A stretch of DNA of 58,008 bases. Source: Rhodoferax sp. (GTDB lineage Bacteria > Pseudomonadota > Gammaproteobacteria > Burkholderiales > Burkholderiaceae_C). The position numbers and the translations under genes are program-made. Of the stretch, positions 27,165 to 36,217 are shown piece after piece (within the stretch, counting starts at the first letter, position 1; each line of letters starts with the position of its first letter). The notes under the pieces are model-generated. The model saw nothing but the letters and a program-made list of their open reading frames with translations, searched no databases and was not told the DNA's origin. The stretch spans positions 1-58,008 of the forward strand of contig NZ_JANXUQ010000203.1 of NCBI RefSeq assembly GCF_025356155.1. Reading direction: 5' to 3'.

Positions 27165-27736
27165 TGGGCGCCTTTCATTGCGTAGCCTGTTACGTTGAAC
27201 TGGACGTTCAACTCGGGCTCGGTCGAGGGGTCCAAGCGTGCACCCACGTTATAGGGGGCACGAATGGATAAGTTGTCGACAAATAAGTAGGGGCGTGCAG
27301 ACTCTAGTGCGTACAGTGTCGCCTTGACGGCGCTGAGCGGCGCGTTAAGTTGCAGCGCGACAGGTATCTGCCGGTATGCGCCCTCGTCCTTGTAAGCAAG
27401 GGGTGAAAAGCTGTTGAGTTTGCCGCCGCTTTCATCAAGGATGGTTTTGACCACCTCTTGCAGCTCGGCTGCGGCCAGTGTTGGACTGGCGCTCTTGAGG
27501 AAGTGGTGCGACGCTTCAAGCGCCTTGACTTGCACAGCCTTGGCCTGCAAACCATCGCGCATGCCGACGACACGGGAATAACGGGCAAGGCGGGTGGCGG
27601 CGTCTTCTACCGCTGCGTCATAGCGACGGTTGAGAAGCCACACAGGCAGTGCTATGGCGGCAATCACCAACAGCACAAGCAACGCCAGAAGGGCCAGCGC
27701 TGCTGCTTTGCTTTGCTTCGGAGTCAGGCGCGTCAT
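27161..27736 (-). CDS. gspM: Type II secretion protein GspM
   Basis: A 191-residue inner-membrane protein. One N-terminal helix (~14-34, LLALLVLLVIAAIALPVW), a short coiled coil, then a ferredoxin-like periplasmic domain (PilO/GspMb type: LNAPLSAVKATLYALESARPY is characteristic). It pairs with GspL at the assembly platform. It overlaps gspL (upstream) and gspC (downstream) by 4 bases each. Confidence 0.88.
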   Translation of the reverse strand: MTRLTPKQSKAAALALLALLVLLVIAAIALPVWLLNRRYDAAVEDAATRLARYSRVVGMRDGLQAKAVQVKALEASHHFLKSASPTLAAAELQEVVKTILDESGGKLNSFSPLAYKDEGAYRQIPVALQLNAPLSAVKATLYALESARPYLFVDNLSIRAPYNVGARLDPSTEPELNVQFNVTGYAMKGAQ

Positions 27737-28806
27737 GGTTTTTTCTCCGACGAAGCGGCGGCGATGGGGGCCGAAGCCGCTGCCGCAATCGGCCCTATTT
27801 GCAGAGCCAATTGGTAGCGCTCCGTTTTACTGGCTTGACCTACAGTCAGAGCTGAACGAAAACTCGCGTCCCTGAATATGCTGGAGTGCTCAAACAGGCC
27901 GATTAACTTGACGGACGAGGCGGTCTCGCCCTGTATTTGCAGCTCTTTGCCTTTGATGTCCAGGGTCTGGACCCAGGTATCGTCCGGCAACACGCGGGTG
28001 AGCTCCTCCAGCGTCTGGATCACGGTAGGGGTTGCCTGGCGCTTCTCCAGCAAATAGTTGTGCTGGTCCACACGCGCTTCCAGCTCCCGTCGAATGCCGT
28101 CAACGGTTTCCGCCGCTTTCTTTCCTTTGTCAACCCACGGCAACATTTGCACTACGGCTTCGCGCTTGACGAGTATTGGCACGGCCATGGCGGTCAATGC
28201 CAGCAACCCGACCAAGAGGGCCAGCCACAGATTGGCGCCGGAGCGCAAGGCAGATGGCGCCTTACCCAAGGCCAGGGGGAGAAGATTGACCAAGCTTCCA
28301 GCCGCCAACATATCCTCGGCAAACACGGCTCGCACCCCAACGCCTTGCTCGGCCAGCGTTTTAACTGCCGCGTCTACGGTAGCGCGTGGCGTCGCCACGA
28401 ACTCCACTCGCAATTGACCCCGCTCAAAGTCGCGCGCCAATACCCGGTGGCCGAAATAGAGCTGCCCAGCAGGAAACGGCGTGTGCTGTTCCATTTGAAA
28501 TTCCAGCACCTGCCGCAGGTTTTCCTCAGTTGCCAAAGGAAGCGTCAGGGTCTTGCGTAAAACACTCTGTGGTGGCAGCGTGAGCGCTACGGCGCGCTGC
28601 GTTTCGCTTTCGATGAGGCTCCGCTTGGCATCGATCTGCCCCAATGGGACCAACAAAAAGCTCGCAGCACTCAGCTCCGCCGACTGCATCCACGCCGGCA
28701 CCATGCTCGATAGCTCGCCCAGCCACCATCGCATGAAGCGACTGGCAAGCAGCTGCTTTCTCATGCCTTCCAAGGCATCTCTGTAGTTTTTCGTCGAAGT
28801 TTTCAT
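27733..28806 (-). CDS. gspL: Type II secretion protein GspL
   Basis: A 357-residue protein from ATG 28806 (a GTG one codon upstream is also possible). Residues ~1-190 form the actin-like PilM-type cytoplasmic half, with one membrane helix near ~195-215 (LWLALLVGLLALTAMAVPIL). The periplasmic part is PilN-like (LEELTRVLPDDTWVQTLDIKG). It links ATPase GspE to GspM and the pseudopilus platform. Confidence 0.9.
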   Translation of the reverse strand: MKTSTKNYRDALEGMRKQLLASRFMRWWLGELSSMVPAWMQSAELSAASFLLVPLGQIDAKRSLIESETQRAVALTLPPQSVLRKTLTLPLATEENLRQVLEFQMEQHTPFPAGQLYFGHRVLARDFERGQLRVEFVATPRATVDAAVKTLAEQGVGVRAVFAEDMLAAGSLVNLLPLALGKAPSALRSGANLWLALLVGLLALTAMAVPILVKREAVVQMLPWVDKGKKAAETVDGIRRELEARVDQHNYLLEKRQATPTVIQTLEELTRVLPDDTWVQTLDIKGKELQIQGETASSVKLIGLFEHSSIFRDASFRSALTVGQASKTERYQLALQIGPIAAAASAPIAAASSEKKP

Positions 28807-28817
28807 CACTTTTCCGT

Positions 28818-29708
28818 CTATTGTTCGGCTTCGCCTGCGCCCCAGGCCAATACTGTGACTGGTCGCTTGGGGTCTGGCGATATCCGCGCCACCGCTTGTC
28901 GAACAAACACTGTTCCATCTGCCATTTTTGCTTCACTGCGCGCCGAATAGGCTGGCACCCCCGCCGCCGCCGATGCAAAAGCCCCAGCCTCCGCAAACTC
29001 GGGCACTTTCTGATTCGTAGCCAGCAGGCTTTGGCGTTGCAATACATACTGTTCAACCAACGCGGGATTAACTCCGGGCAGGGCAAGCAATGCTTCACGC
29101 GGCGCGACTGAAGTTTTGATACCCACCTGTCGGGAATAGACCGTGAGTGCCGGGGCGAGTTTACGGTACAGCTCCGGGGTCGTGCCCAGAACCCGCTGCA
29201 ACTCATCAACGGTTTCAAAAGGCGCGTTGGACGGCACGTAGTTTTTTCCGGCCGCACGGTACTCTTCATCCTCAGCCCCGTGTAGTCGTCTCAGGTTGTC
29301 TGCGTCACGCCAATCCACAACGGCGTCTAGCAATGCAACACTTTCCACCTCACTCAGCCCTACAGACTTGAACAAACCCTGCAACAGGGCTTCGGGCGCC
29401 GTGTTGAGATCAATTTTACCAGCCTCGTCCTGAAGGGATGTGCGCACCAGTCCGCCGTTCAGCGTGAACTCGTGCACAAGGCCGTTTCCCTGCCAGCGTT
29501 GCAAATCAGTGGCGGGCTTTAATAGTTCGAACCACGCGCGTTGCGCACCCGCGTCGGCGAGGGCTTGCGCTTGGGCTGTGGACAATAGGTTACGGGCTAT
29601 TTGCGCTTCGCCACGCATACTGAACGCGAAATTGCCGGCAATCACTGCCAGCAAGGTAATGACCCACAGCACCAGAATCAGTGCAACTCCATCCTGTCGC
29701 TGCTTCAT
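28818..29708 (-). CDS. gspK: Type II secretion minor pseudopilin GspK
   Basis: A 296-residue protein from ATG 29708. The prepilin peptide is short (MKQRQDG, cleavage before VALILVLWVITLL) and, as is normal for GspK, lacks Glu+5. The large C-terminal domain carries the GspK alpha-domain region (DLNTAPEALLQGLF, then FETVDELQRVLG). It caps the pseudopilus tip with GspI and GspJ. The ATGA overlap with gspJ fixes the start. Confidence 0.93.
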   Translation of the reverse strand: MKQRQDGVALILVLWVITLLAVIAGNFAFSMRGEAQIARNLLSTAQAQALADAGAQRAWFELLKPATDLQRWQGNGLVHEFTLNGGLVRTSLQDEAGKIDLNTAPEALLQGLFKSVGLSEVESVALLDAVVDWRDADNLRRLHGAEDEEYRAAGKNYVPSNAPFETVDELQRVLGTTPELYRKLAPALTVYSRQVGIKTSVAPREALLALPGVNPALVEQYVLQRQSLLATNQKVPEFAEAGAFASAAAGVPAYSARSEAKMADGTVFVRQAVARISPDPKRPVTVLAWGAGEAEQ

Positions 29709-30361
29709 CGCACAACCTCCGATGACAGCATGGGCGCTACGATGAAGTCTGGCCAATCGGTGTTGTCGGCGAACTTGACCTGAATTCTGACCAGCATGGG
29801 AAGGCGCACGTCCGATTCCCAACGGTCCAACCAACGCGGGGGCGCGCTTTCGCTCTCGCGACCGTAATAGGTCAGCCAAATATCCTCAACAGTATTGAGT
29901 TCGGTCGCGGCAAGCACCATCTCTTTCGCTTGCGCCAGCTCCGAAAAATCCTGCCCTCGGGGATTGAGCGGCAACTGTCTCCACACCACGCGTTTGCCAC
30001 TGTCCAGGTGTTCGAGCTCCACTGAAACAGCGTACAACCCCCCTGCCCCGACACGGCTGGGTAGCTGTGTAACAAAGCTGAGCTTGTTCCTCTCTCCCAA
30101 AAAAGCCATGCGCTGCCCGGGCGCCTGCTTCCAGCGGTAGGGATAGGTCAACGCAATTTCGCTGCGCAAGAAATTCTCCACCGACCGCACCGTATTGAGA
30201 CTATCCACTTGCTTTTGAACAGCATCCCAACTGCGCACACCAAGGCGCAATCCACCGAATAGCAACACCAGGATTAAGCCCAATAGCGTGATGGAAATGA
30301 GCAATTCCAGCAAGGTAAAACCCAACTGAGGCCGACTGACCCCATGCGCGTGCCGGGTCAT
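29705..30361 (-). CDS. gspJ: Type II secretion minor pseudopilin GspJ
   Basis: A 218-residue pseudopilin. The prepilin cleavage site is PQLG before FTLLELLISITLLG, with Glu+5 present. The globular domain has the expected GspJ pattern (GGLRLGVRSWDAVQKQ). It joins the tip complex with GspK and GspI. It overlaps gspK and gspI by ATGA each. Confidence 0.94.
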   Translation of the reverse strand: MTRHAHGVSRPQLGFTLLELLISITLLGLILVLLFGGLRLGVRSWDAVQKQVDSLNTVRSVENFLRSEIALTYPYRWKQAPGQRMAFLGERNKLSFVTQLPSRVGAGGLYAVSVELEHLDSGKRVVWRQLPLNPRGQDFSELAQAKEMVLAATELNTVEDIWLTYYGRESESAPPRWLDRWESDVRLPMLVRIQVKFADNTDWPDFIVAPMLSSEVVR

Positions 30362-30750
30362 TGCACAGGCCCCAATCTCAATGAAGCCAATTCGACTTGA
30401 CGCTCCCGTCCATCCTCACTCCAACCCACCCAGGCCCGGACCTCATACAGACGGGTCGGCATCGTTTGCCGGTCGGTCACGCCGTCGTCCTCTACCGCAG
30501 CAATCCGCACCCGCCAGCGAAGGTCGGCACTAACTTGCCCCGCCGTTTCCCCTGGCACAAGTGGCTGCTCGATACCCGCTGCAGCGAGTCTTGATTCTGC
30601 TAGAAACACTGCGCGGCTATAACCACTCGCCAGCCGCGCATTGCGCATTCCGCCGGAGAATATTTGCATCAGAACCGCCATTGTCAAAGAGAGGATGACA
30701 AAGGCTACCAACACCTCGATCAGGGTCATACCCCGGGAATTGCTGCGCAT
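30358..30750 (-). CDS. gspI: Type II secretion minor pseudopilin GspI
   Basis: About 130 residues with the prepilin site SRG before MTLIEVLVAFVILSLTMAVL (Glu+5 present). ATG 30750 comes 2 bases after the gspH stop; a TTG at 30756 overlapping the gspH stop is also possible and would add two residues. Tip pseudopilin. Confidence 0.92.
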   Translation of the reverse strand: MRSNSRGMTLIEVLVAFVILSLTMAVLMQIFSGGMRNARLASGYSRAVFLAESRLAAAGIEQPLVPGETAGQVSADLRWRVRIAAVEDDGVTDRQTMPTRLYEVRAWVGWSEDGRERQVELASLRLGPVQ

Positions 30751-30752
30751 GG

Positions 30753-31217
30753 TCAATCGAGAATGACGACTTGGCCAGTCAGCCAGTTGATATCGACGTC
30801 GTATTTGCGGTCACGCGCAGTCACCGTGATGCGTCCGCCTGTGGACCCTCCGTCCGAAAAGAACCGCACCGCCCCAGCATTGCCATTGACAAGTTCAGAC
30901 TGGGCAGTGAAAAGCTGAATCGCAACACTCTTGGGCAAACGATAGACCCGTTGGTCACCCGTTAATTGAAATTGATGTGCGTCAAGGTCTACCAACAATA
31001 CTGACTCGCGCCGATGGGCTATCGCCTCGCTACGCGCCTTACGCAAGCCAGCCGCCAATTGGCGCGCCGATGCCTTGAGCTCGGTGCCGGACACTCCAGA
31101 GGAGATCATGGGGGCCGCCAAGGTGTACGCCATCGCCATGATGACCAACACCACTAGGAGCTCGATTAAGGTAAACCCAGCCTGATTGGCCGGATTTATT
31201 TTTTGCTGTCTTCCCAA
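30753..31217 (-). CDS. gspH: Type II secretion minor pseudopilin GspH
   Basis: A 154-residue pseudopilin. The prepilin site is QAG before FTLIELLVVLVIMAMAY (Glu+5 present). No ATG is available; the start is probably TTG at 31217, with a 22-bp overlap into gspG. The C-terminal domain has the GspH beta fold (SVAIQLFTAQSELVNG). Minor component of the pseudopilus. Confidence 0.9.
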   Translation of the reverse strand: MGRQQKINPANQAGFTLIELLVVLVIMAMAYTLAAPMISSGVSGTELKASARQLAAGLRKARSEAIAHRRESVLLVDLDAHQFQLTGDQRVYRLPKSVAIQLFTAQSELVNGNAGAVRFFSDGGSTGGRITVTARDRKYDVDINWLTGQVVILD

Positions 31218-31642
31218 CCGTTGATGTCCTTGTTCTCGCCGTCGCCGCCTTCTTTATTGTCGAGGCCCAACGAGCTAATGTCATATGCCCCGTGCTGGCC
31301 CGGGGAAACGTAGCGATAGTCGTTGCCCCATGGGTCTTTGGGTACGGTTTTTTTCTTATTGATGTAAGAGCCGTTCCAACCCGTCAAGCCAGGAGGCTGC
31401 TGCACCAAAGCCTGCAGACCTTCCTGGGTCGTTGGATAGCGCCCGGTATCCAGCTTAAACAAATCAAGACTGGATCCAAACTCTTCGGTCTGCAATCTGG
31501 CGGTGTCGGACTTTGCGCCACCCAAATAACCAATGATTTTTGGCCCCGCAACGCTGGCCAACAGCCCCAAAATGACCAACACCACCAATAACTCGATCAG
31601 AGTAAAGCCCCGTTGGCGCCGACCCGATTGCTTACTTTCCAT
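31196..31642 (-). CDS. gspG: Type II secretion major pseudopilin GspG
   Basis: From ATG 31642 (148 residues), prepilin site QRG before FTLIELLVVLVILGLLA (Glu+5). The C-terminal loop (DPWGNDYRYVSPGQHGAYD, then GWEDSKK) is the calcium-binding region of GspG. A direct repeat of M-E-S-K-Q at the N-terminus arises from a duplicated gagagtaaacag-like start; TTG 31657 is a second possible start. It is the main shaft of the pseudopilus. Confidence 0.96.
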   Translation of the reverse strand: MESKQSGRRQRGFTLIELLVVLVILGLLASVAGPKIIGYLGGAKSDTARLQTEEFGSSLDLFKLDTGRYPTTQEGLQALVQQPPGLTGWNGSYINKKKTVPKDPWGNDYRYVSPGQHGAYDISSLGLDNKEGGDGENKDINGWEDSKK

Positions 31643-31678
31643 CTGTTTACTCTCCAATAGTCAATTGTGTGATTGGCT

Positions 31679-32899
31679 TCACATTGCCAGGTCGTTCACG
31701 CTCAAGATCGCCACCAGGATAGACATGATGATGCCGCCGATGACCAAACCGAGCCCCAGAATCAGCACGGGCTCCATGAGCGCCAGCATGCGTTTAACAG
31801 CGCTATGCACTTCGCGGTCGTAGATGTCGGCAATGCGGATCAGCATCTCCTGCAATTTACCGGTTTCCTCCCCAACCATGACCAAGTGTACCGCCAGCTT
31901 GGGAAACAGCCCGATTTCCATGAGGGGCTTGGCCAGACCTTTACCTTCCTTTAACTGAGCGGCAACGGCACTTAAGCCCTCGGACATCACGGTATTGCTC
32001 AGCGTTTCCTTGACGATGGATAGCGCAGTTAGCAAGGTTACGCCATTGCCCAAAAGCGTGCCCAGCGTACGGGAAAAGCGCGCGACCTCCAATTTGGCGA
32101 CTAAATCACCCACCAGAGGCAGGCCTAGCAACCGTGCATCCCAGCGATAACGGCTGGCGGGCTCCCGCATTTGCCGTGAAAACCAGGAATACACCCCAAC
32201 GGCAGCTAAAACCACAGCCCACCAGTAATTGCGAACAAAGTCGCCGGCGGCGATCACGATCTGGGTAGGCAGTGGCAATGCCTTGCCCGACTCTTCGAAC
32301 ATTTGGGAAAATTGGGGCACCACCCACATCAGCAAGACGGCCACAGACAGCACGGCGACACCGACCAAAATGGCAGGGTAGATGAGCGCGGATTTGACGG
32401 TTTCCTTCAGCTCGCGCGAGCGCTCCATGAATTCGTTCAAACGCTGGAGCACAACATCCAGCGCGCCTCCGGCCTCGCCCGCCCGGATCATATTCAAGTA
32501 AAACCGGGAGAAGACTTCGGGATGCGCTTCCATGGCTTTTGACAAGGCCGCACCGCCGCGCACCTCTTCGCGCATCTCGGTCATCAACGCACGCACAAGC
32601 TCGTTTGCAGAAAGACCAATCAATATCTCCAAGCAGCGATCCAGTGGCAACCCAGCCTTCAGCAGCGTTGCCAACTCTTGTGTGAATACGGCGACATCGT
32701 CTTGGGAGACGCTCTTTTTTCCGAACAGACTCAGTCCACGGGAGGAAGCCTCCGCTCTGCTGGCTGTTTCTTCGACCCGAATCGGGATCAAGGCCATGGC
32801 CTGAAGTCGTTCTAATACAGCGGCCTGCGACGGCCCCTCCATATCGCCTTCCTGTGTTTCACCAGTGGGCGCAACGGCCTTATAGCGGTACAGCGGCAA
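31679..32899 (-). CDS. gspF: Type II secretion inner-membrane platform protein GspF
   Basis: A 406-residue protein with two GspF domains (~70-190 and ~270-400) and three hydrophobic segments (one ending in PQFSQMFEESG). The start is TTG at 32899, with gagga upstream. It forms the membrane platform that links GspE to the pseudopilus. It begins 2 bp after the gspE stop. Confidence 0.95.
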   Translation of the reverse strand: MPLYRYKAVAPTGETQEGDMEGPSQAAVLERLQAMALIPIRVEETASRAEASSRGLSLFGKKSVSQDDVAVFTQELATLLKAGLPLDRCLEILIGLSANELVRALMTEMREEVRGGAALSKAMEAHPEVFSRFYLNMIRAGEAGGALDVVLQRLNEFMERSRELKETVKSALIYPAILVGVAVLSVAVLLMWVVPQFSQMFEESGKALPLPTQIVIAAGDFVRNYWWAVVLAAVGVYSWFSRQMREPASRYRWDARLLGLPLVGDLVAKLEVARFSRTLGTLLGNGVTLLTALSIVKETLSNTVMSEGLSAVAAQLKEGKGLAKPLMEIGLFPKLAVHLVMVGEETGKLQEMLIRIADIYDREVHSAVKRMLALMEPVLILGLGLVIGGIIMSILVAILSVNDLAM

Positions 32900-32901
32900 G
32901 G

Positions 32902-34584
32902 CTACTCCTCGCGCGTGACGCGCAAGACTTCTTCAATAGTGGTCACGCCCGCCACCGCCTTGGAAAGTCCGTTTTCATACATGGTCTGCATGCCTTCAGC
33001 AATGGCCTGTTGGCGAACTTCACCAGATGTCACATGCCGCATGACCATGCCGCGAATGGTGTCTGACATGACCAGCAACTCGACGATGCTGACCCGCCCG
33101 GCATAGCCGGTGTTTCCGCACTCGGCACATCCAACGGGCCGGTACAGCACGACTGGTGTGGCGCTCGTGTAGCGCTGCAGTTGCATTTCTTCCACCACCT
33201 CTGGCAAGGCCGGATATGCCTCGCGGCAGTGCAGGCACAAGGTACGAACCAAGCGCTGGGCAAGGATTCCGTTGACGGTGGACGTGAGCAAGTAATCGTC
33301 CATGCCCATGTCGAGCAAGCGATTGATCGTGCTTGCCGCATCGTTGGTGTGCAAAGTGGATAGCACCATATGCCCTGTCAACGCGGACTGCACGGCAATT
33401 TGCGCAGTTTCGAGATCGCGGATTTCTCCGATCATGATCACGTCCGGGTCTTGGCGCACGATGGACCGCAGCGCATTGGCAAAGGTTAGACCGATCTGTG
33501 GCTTGACCTGGATCTGGTTGATACCCTCCATCTGATATTCCACCGGGTCTTCGACGGTAAGGATTTTGATGTCCGGGTTGTTGAGCCTATCCAGCGCGGT
33601 GTACAACGTAGTGGTTTTGCCCGAACCCGTGGGGCCAGTGACCAGCACGATGCCGTGGGGCTGCATCAACACCTTTTGAAATTTCTCCAGCACCGCAGGA
33701 TCAAACCCAAGGGTTTTGAAATCAAGAGAGGTACTGCTCTTGTCAAGAATACGCATTACCACGCTCTCCCCGTGCATAGTGGGCACGGTGGATACACGCA
33801 GGTCAATCTCTTTGCCCTGCATACGCAGCTTGATACGGCCATCCTGCGGCAACCGCCGCTCGGCAATGTCGAGGCTGGCCATGATCTTGATGCGGGATAT
33901 GACCGCAGCTGAAAACCGCCGCGGGGGAGACTCCACCTCGTGCATAACGCCATCCACCCGATACCGCACGATCAACCGGTTCTCGAAAGGCTCAATGTGG
34001 ATGTCGGAAGCACGCGCCTCCAAGGCATGGCTAATGATCAGGCTAACCAAGCGGATGATGGGCGCCTCGGATGCCAGCTCTTTGAGTTGCTGCAGGTCCT
34101 CACTCTCGCCGTCACCATCACGCGTTTCGACTTCGCCAACAATCTGGTCCATGGAGGTCTTGCCAGAGCCATACAGGCGCTCGAAGGCGACCTCTAATTC
34201 AGACGGAACCGCCAAACGCGCAACCACCTTGCGGTGGGTTACCAAACGGAAGGCGTTGACAACATATTCGTCCGTCGGGTCAACCATCGCCAGCACGAGC
34301 TTCTCCTCATCCTCATGCAGGGGCAATGACTTGGATTCTCTGATGAACCGTATGGTGACGCGCTCTTCCAGCACGGGCAACTCCGGGTAATCTGTGGCGG
34401 CAACGATCGGCAGACTGAGCTGAATGGCTAGCGCCTCAATGACATCGCGCTCGGCGGTCATGCCAGAGCGGATCAAAATTGCGCCAATACGCTCTCGCCT
34501 GTCCGTATCTTGAACACGCAGCGCCCGCTCCAGATTGGCGAGATCGAGTTTGCCGCGCTCAATTAAAATTTCCCCCAGACGCAT
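32902..34584 (-). CDS. gspE: Type II secretion ATPase GspE
   Basis: A 560-residue ATPase from ATG 34584 (GTG 34596 would add four residues). Walker A GPTGSGKTTTLYTAL, Asp box LTVEDPVEYQMEGI, Walker B VIMIGEIRDLETA and His box LSTLHTNDA. The tetracysteine zinc site (CLHC and CAEC) is present, as in GspE and not PilT. The N-terminal N1E region is short but present. It leads the leftward E-F-G-H-I-J-K-L-M-C-D operon. No prepilin peptidase gene is present in the window. Confidence 0.96.
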   Translation of the reverse strand: MRLGEILIERGKLDLANLERALRVQDTDRRERIGAILIRSGMTAERDVIEALAIQLSLPIVAATDYPELPVLEERVTIRFIRESKSLPLHEDEEKLVLAMVDPTDEYVVNAFRLVTHRKVVARLAVPSELEVAFERLYGSGKTSMDQIVGEVETRDGDGESEDLQQLKELASEAPIIRLVSLIISHALEARASDIHIEPFENRLIVRYRVDGVMHEVESPPRRFSAAVISRIKIMASLDIAERRLPQDGRIKLRMQGKEIDLRVSTVPTMHGESVVMRILDKSSTSLDFKTLGFDPAVLEKFQKVLMQPHGIVLVTGPTGSGKTTTLYTALDRLNNPDIKILTVEDPVEYQMEGINQIQVKPQIGLTFANALRSIVRQDPDVIMIGEIRDLETAQIAVQSALTGHMVLSTLHTNDAASTINRLLDMGMDDYLLTSTVNGILAQRLVRTLCLHCREAYPALPEVVEEMQLQRYTSATPVVLYRPVGCAECGNTGYAGRVSIVELLVMSDTIRGMVMRHVTSGEVRQQAIAEGMQTMYENGLSKAVAGVTTIEEVLRVTREE

Positions 34585-34660
34585 TTTGAAAACCACGGCT
34601 TTCTCTGACGAAAAGCCCTGACTATATCAGTCGGCCCCAAACCTTGGGACCGGCGGTTGC

Positions 34661-34674
34661 GTCAAATATTTGAC
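34661..34674. promoter_or_regulatory. 14-bp perfect palindrome upstream of gspE
   Basis: gtcaaatatttgac lies 77-90 bp upstream of the gspE start in the 190-bp spacer before the operon. A symmetric site of this size in an operon leader could bind a dimeric regulator. No promoter boxes were confidently placed around it. Confidence 0.45.
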
Positions 34675-35027
34675 AAATGCTATTCTCGACGACCCCGGTG
34701 TACTGCACGGTCATTACACGTGCGAAAGTTGAGATCAGAAAACCGGATGAATGCTCTATGGCGCGAGGTATGTAATTGATGCAAAAACAACCCGCACATC
34801 TTAAGGCAGAAATCAAAATTGAAGGCGCTCGCATATTGGTGCTCGCACTTTACCCAGAAACGGCGGTATTCGGATGTTGTGGCGCAATCTTGCGCCATGT
34901 GGCAGCGGGAGATGCATTGCACGTCGTCGTCGCGTCGGGTGGAAGCGGATCGCTTAATAGACGGCCACCCTACGGGAGAGCGCGAACTCCTGACCTTGCC
35001 CCTGGAATCCGTATCCCATAGCTGAGA

Positions 35028-35924
35028 TCATGAGTTGACTTGCTTGGGTTGATTTGCAAGCCAGCTTTCTTCAAACTGCATTGGACTGACGTAGGCCAGT
35101 GTCGAATGCAGCCGAGTGCGGTTATACCAGAGTATCCAGGCGATGACCTCATCCTTGGCCTGACGCCTGCTCTGGAACTTCTGCCCATACAGACGTTCCA
35201 CTTTCAATGATCCAAACAACGTCTCGCTACAAGCGTTGTCCCAGCAGTTGCCGCGCCGACTCATAGAGCTGGTGATGCCGTACTCCTTGAGCATGTCCCG
35301 AAAGTCTTTGCTCGCGTATTGGCTGCCTCTGTCACTGTGAAACATCAACCCAGCCTGCTTGCTCGGGTGCCGCTTGAACCACGCAATGCGCAAGGCGTCA
35401 ATGACGATGTCGCGTGTCATGTCGTCTCGCAACGACCAGCCCACCACTTGGCGGCTGAACAGGTCAATCACCACGGCCAGAAGCAGCCAGCCTTCGTCGG
35501 TTGCGATGTACGTGACATCACCCACCCAGACTTTGTCAGGCTGTGCAACGGTGAACTCCCGGTTGAGCAAGTTGGCAGAGATTGGTAGGTCGTGGTTGCT
35601 GTCGGTGGTTACCTTGAAACGACGTTTCCCCTTGGCACGAATGCCATGCAGCTTCATGAGCTTTTGCACGCGTTCTTTGCCTACTCGGATGCCGCGAGCT
35701 AGCAGTTCCTTCCAAATGCGTGGCCAGCCGTAGCCACCGCGCGTTTCGGTGTAAATAGCCTTGATGTGCACCAGCAATGCATCGTCGCTCAGATGGCGGC
35801 GCTGGGCAGCGTCGGCCAGGCGCACAAAGTGCTCGTGGTACCCGGCAACGCTGACACCCAGAACACGGCATTGCACAGAGATCGGCCACACGCTGCGGTG
35901 GCGTTGGATAAAGGCGTACTTCAA
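35028..35924 (-). CDS. IS3-family transposase OrfB
   Basis: A 298-residue DDE integrase. The catalytic motifs are visible: WVGDVTYIAT (first D), MFHSDRGSQYAS (second D) and SRRGNCWDNACSETLFGSLK (E). It is preceded by the IS3 HTH_21-type region (RGGYGWPRIWKELLARG). It starts at TTG 35924, overlapping the OrfA stop by 4 bases, and is likely expressed as an OrfAB fusion by frameshifting or by coupling. Full length. Confidence 0.95.
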   Translation of the reverse strand: MKYAFIQRHRSVWPISVQCRVLGVSVAGYHEHFVRLADAAQRRHLSDDALLVHIKAIYTETRGGYGWPRIWKELLARGIRVGKERVQKLMKLHGIRAKGKRRFKVTTDSNHDLPISANLLNREFTVAQPDKVWVGDVTYIATDEGWLLLAVVIDLFSRQVVGWSLRDDMTRDIVIDALRIAWFKRHPSKQAGLMFHSDRGSQYASKDFRDMLKEYGITSSMSRRGNCWDNACSETLFGSLKVERLYGQKFQSRRQAKDEVIAWILWYNRTRLHSTLAYVSPMQFEESWLANQPKQVNS

Positions 35925-36217
35925 ATCGATCCCTTGGCGAAGTACGCCGTCGCTTTTCCCAGGATGTCGCGCTCCATCTTCACACGCGCCAATTCCGCTT
36001 TGAGCCGACTGATCTCCATTTGCTCAGCGCTTACCTTGACTTTGCTGTCAGCACCCTTGAGCTGGCCTTGACGCTGCGCCTTGACCCAATTGAACAACGT
36101 CTGATCGACTATGCCCAATGTTCGTGCTACGGCCGCTATGCTCTGGCCAGTCTCGACCAAACGCACCGCTTCTTGCTTGAATTCGAGCGTGTATCGCGCT
36201 CTCGCTGTCTTTTTCAT
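35921..36217 (-). CDS. IS3-family transposase OrfA
   Basis: A 98-residue DNA-binding subunit. The N-terminal helix-turn-helix lies at about residues 8-45 (TLEFKQEAVRLVETGQSIA), followed by a leucine-zipper-like region (SAEQMEISRLKAELARVKME). It overlaps OrfB by TTGA. It recognises the IS ends and supports transposition. Confidence 0.95.
   Translation of the reverse strand: MKKTARARYTLEFKQEAVRLVETGQSIAAVARTLGIVDQTLFNWVKAQRQGQLKGADSKVKVSAEQMEISRLKAELARVKMERDILGKATAYFAKGSI

Noticed and set aside
34622-34834. A 70-residue leftward open frame upstream of gspE
   Set aside because: No ribosome site, no recognisable motif, and it covers the operon leader with the palindrome.
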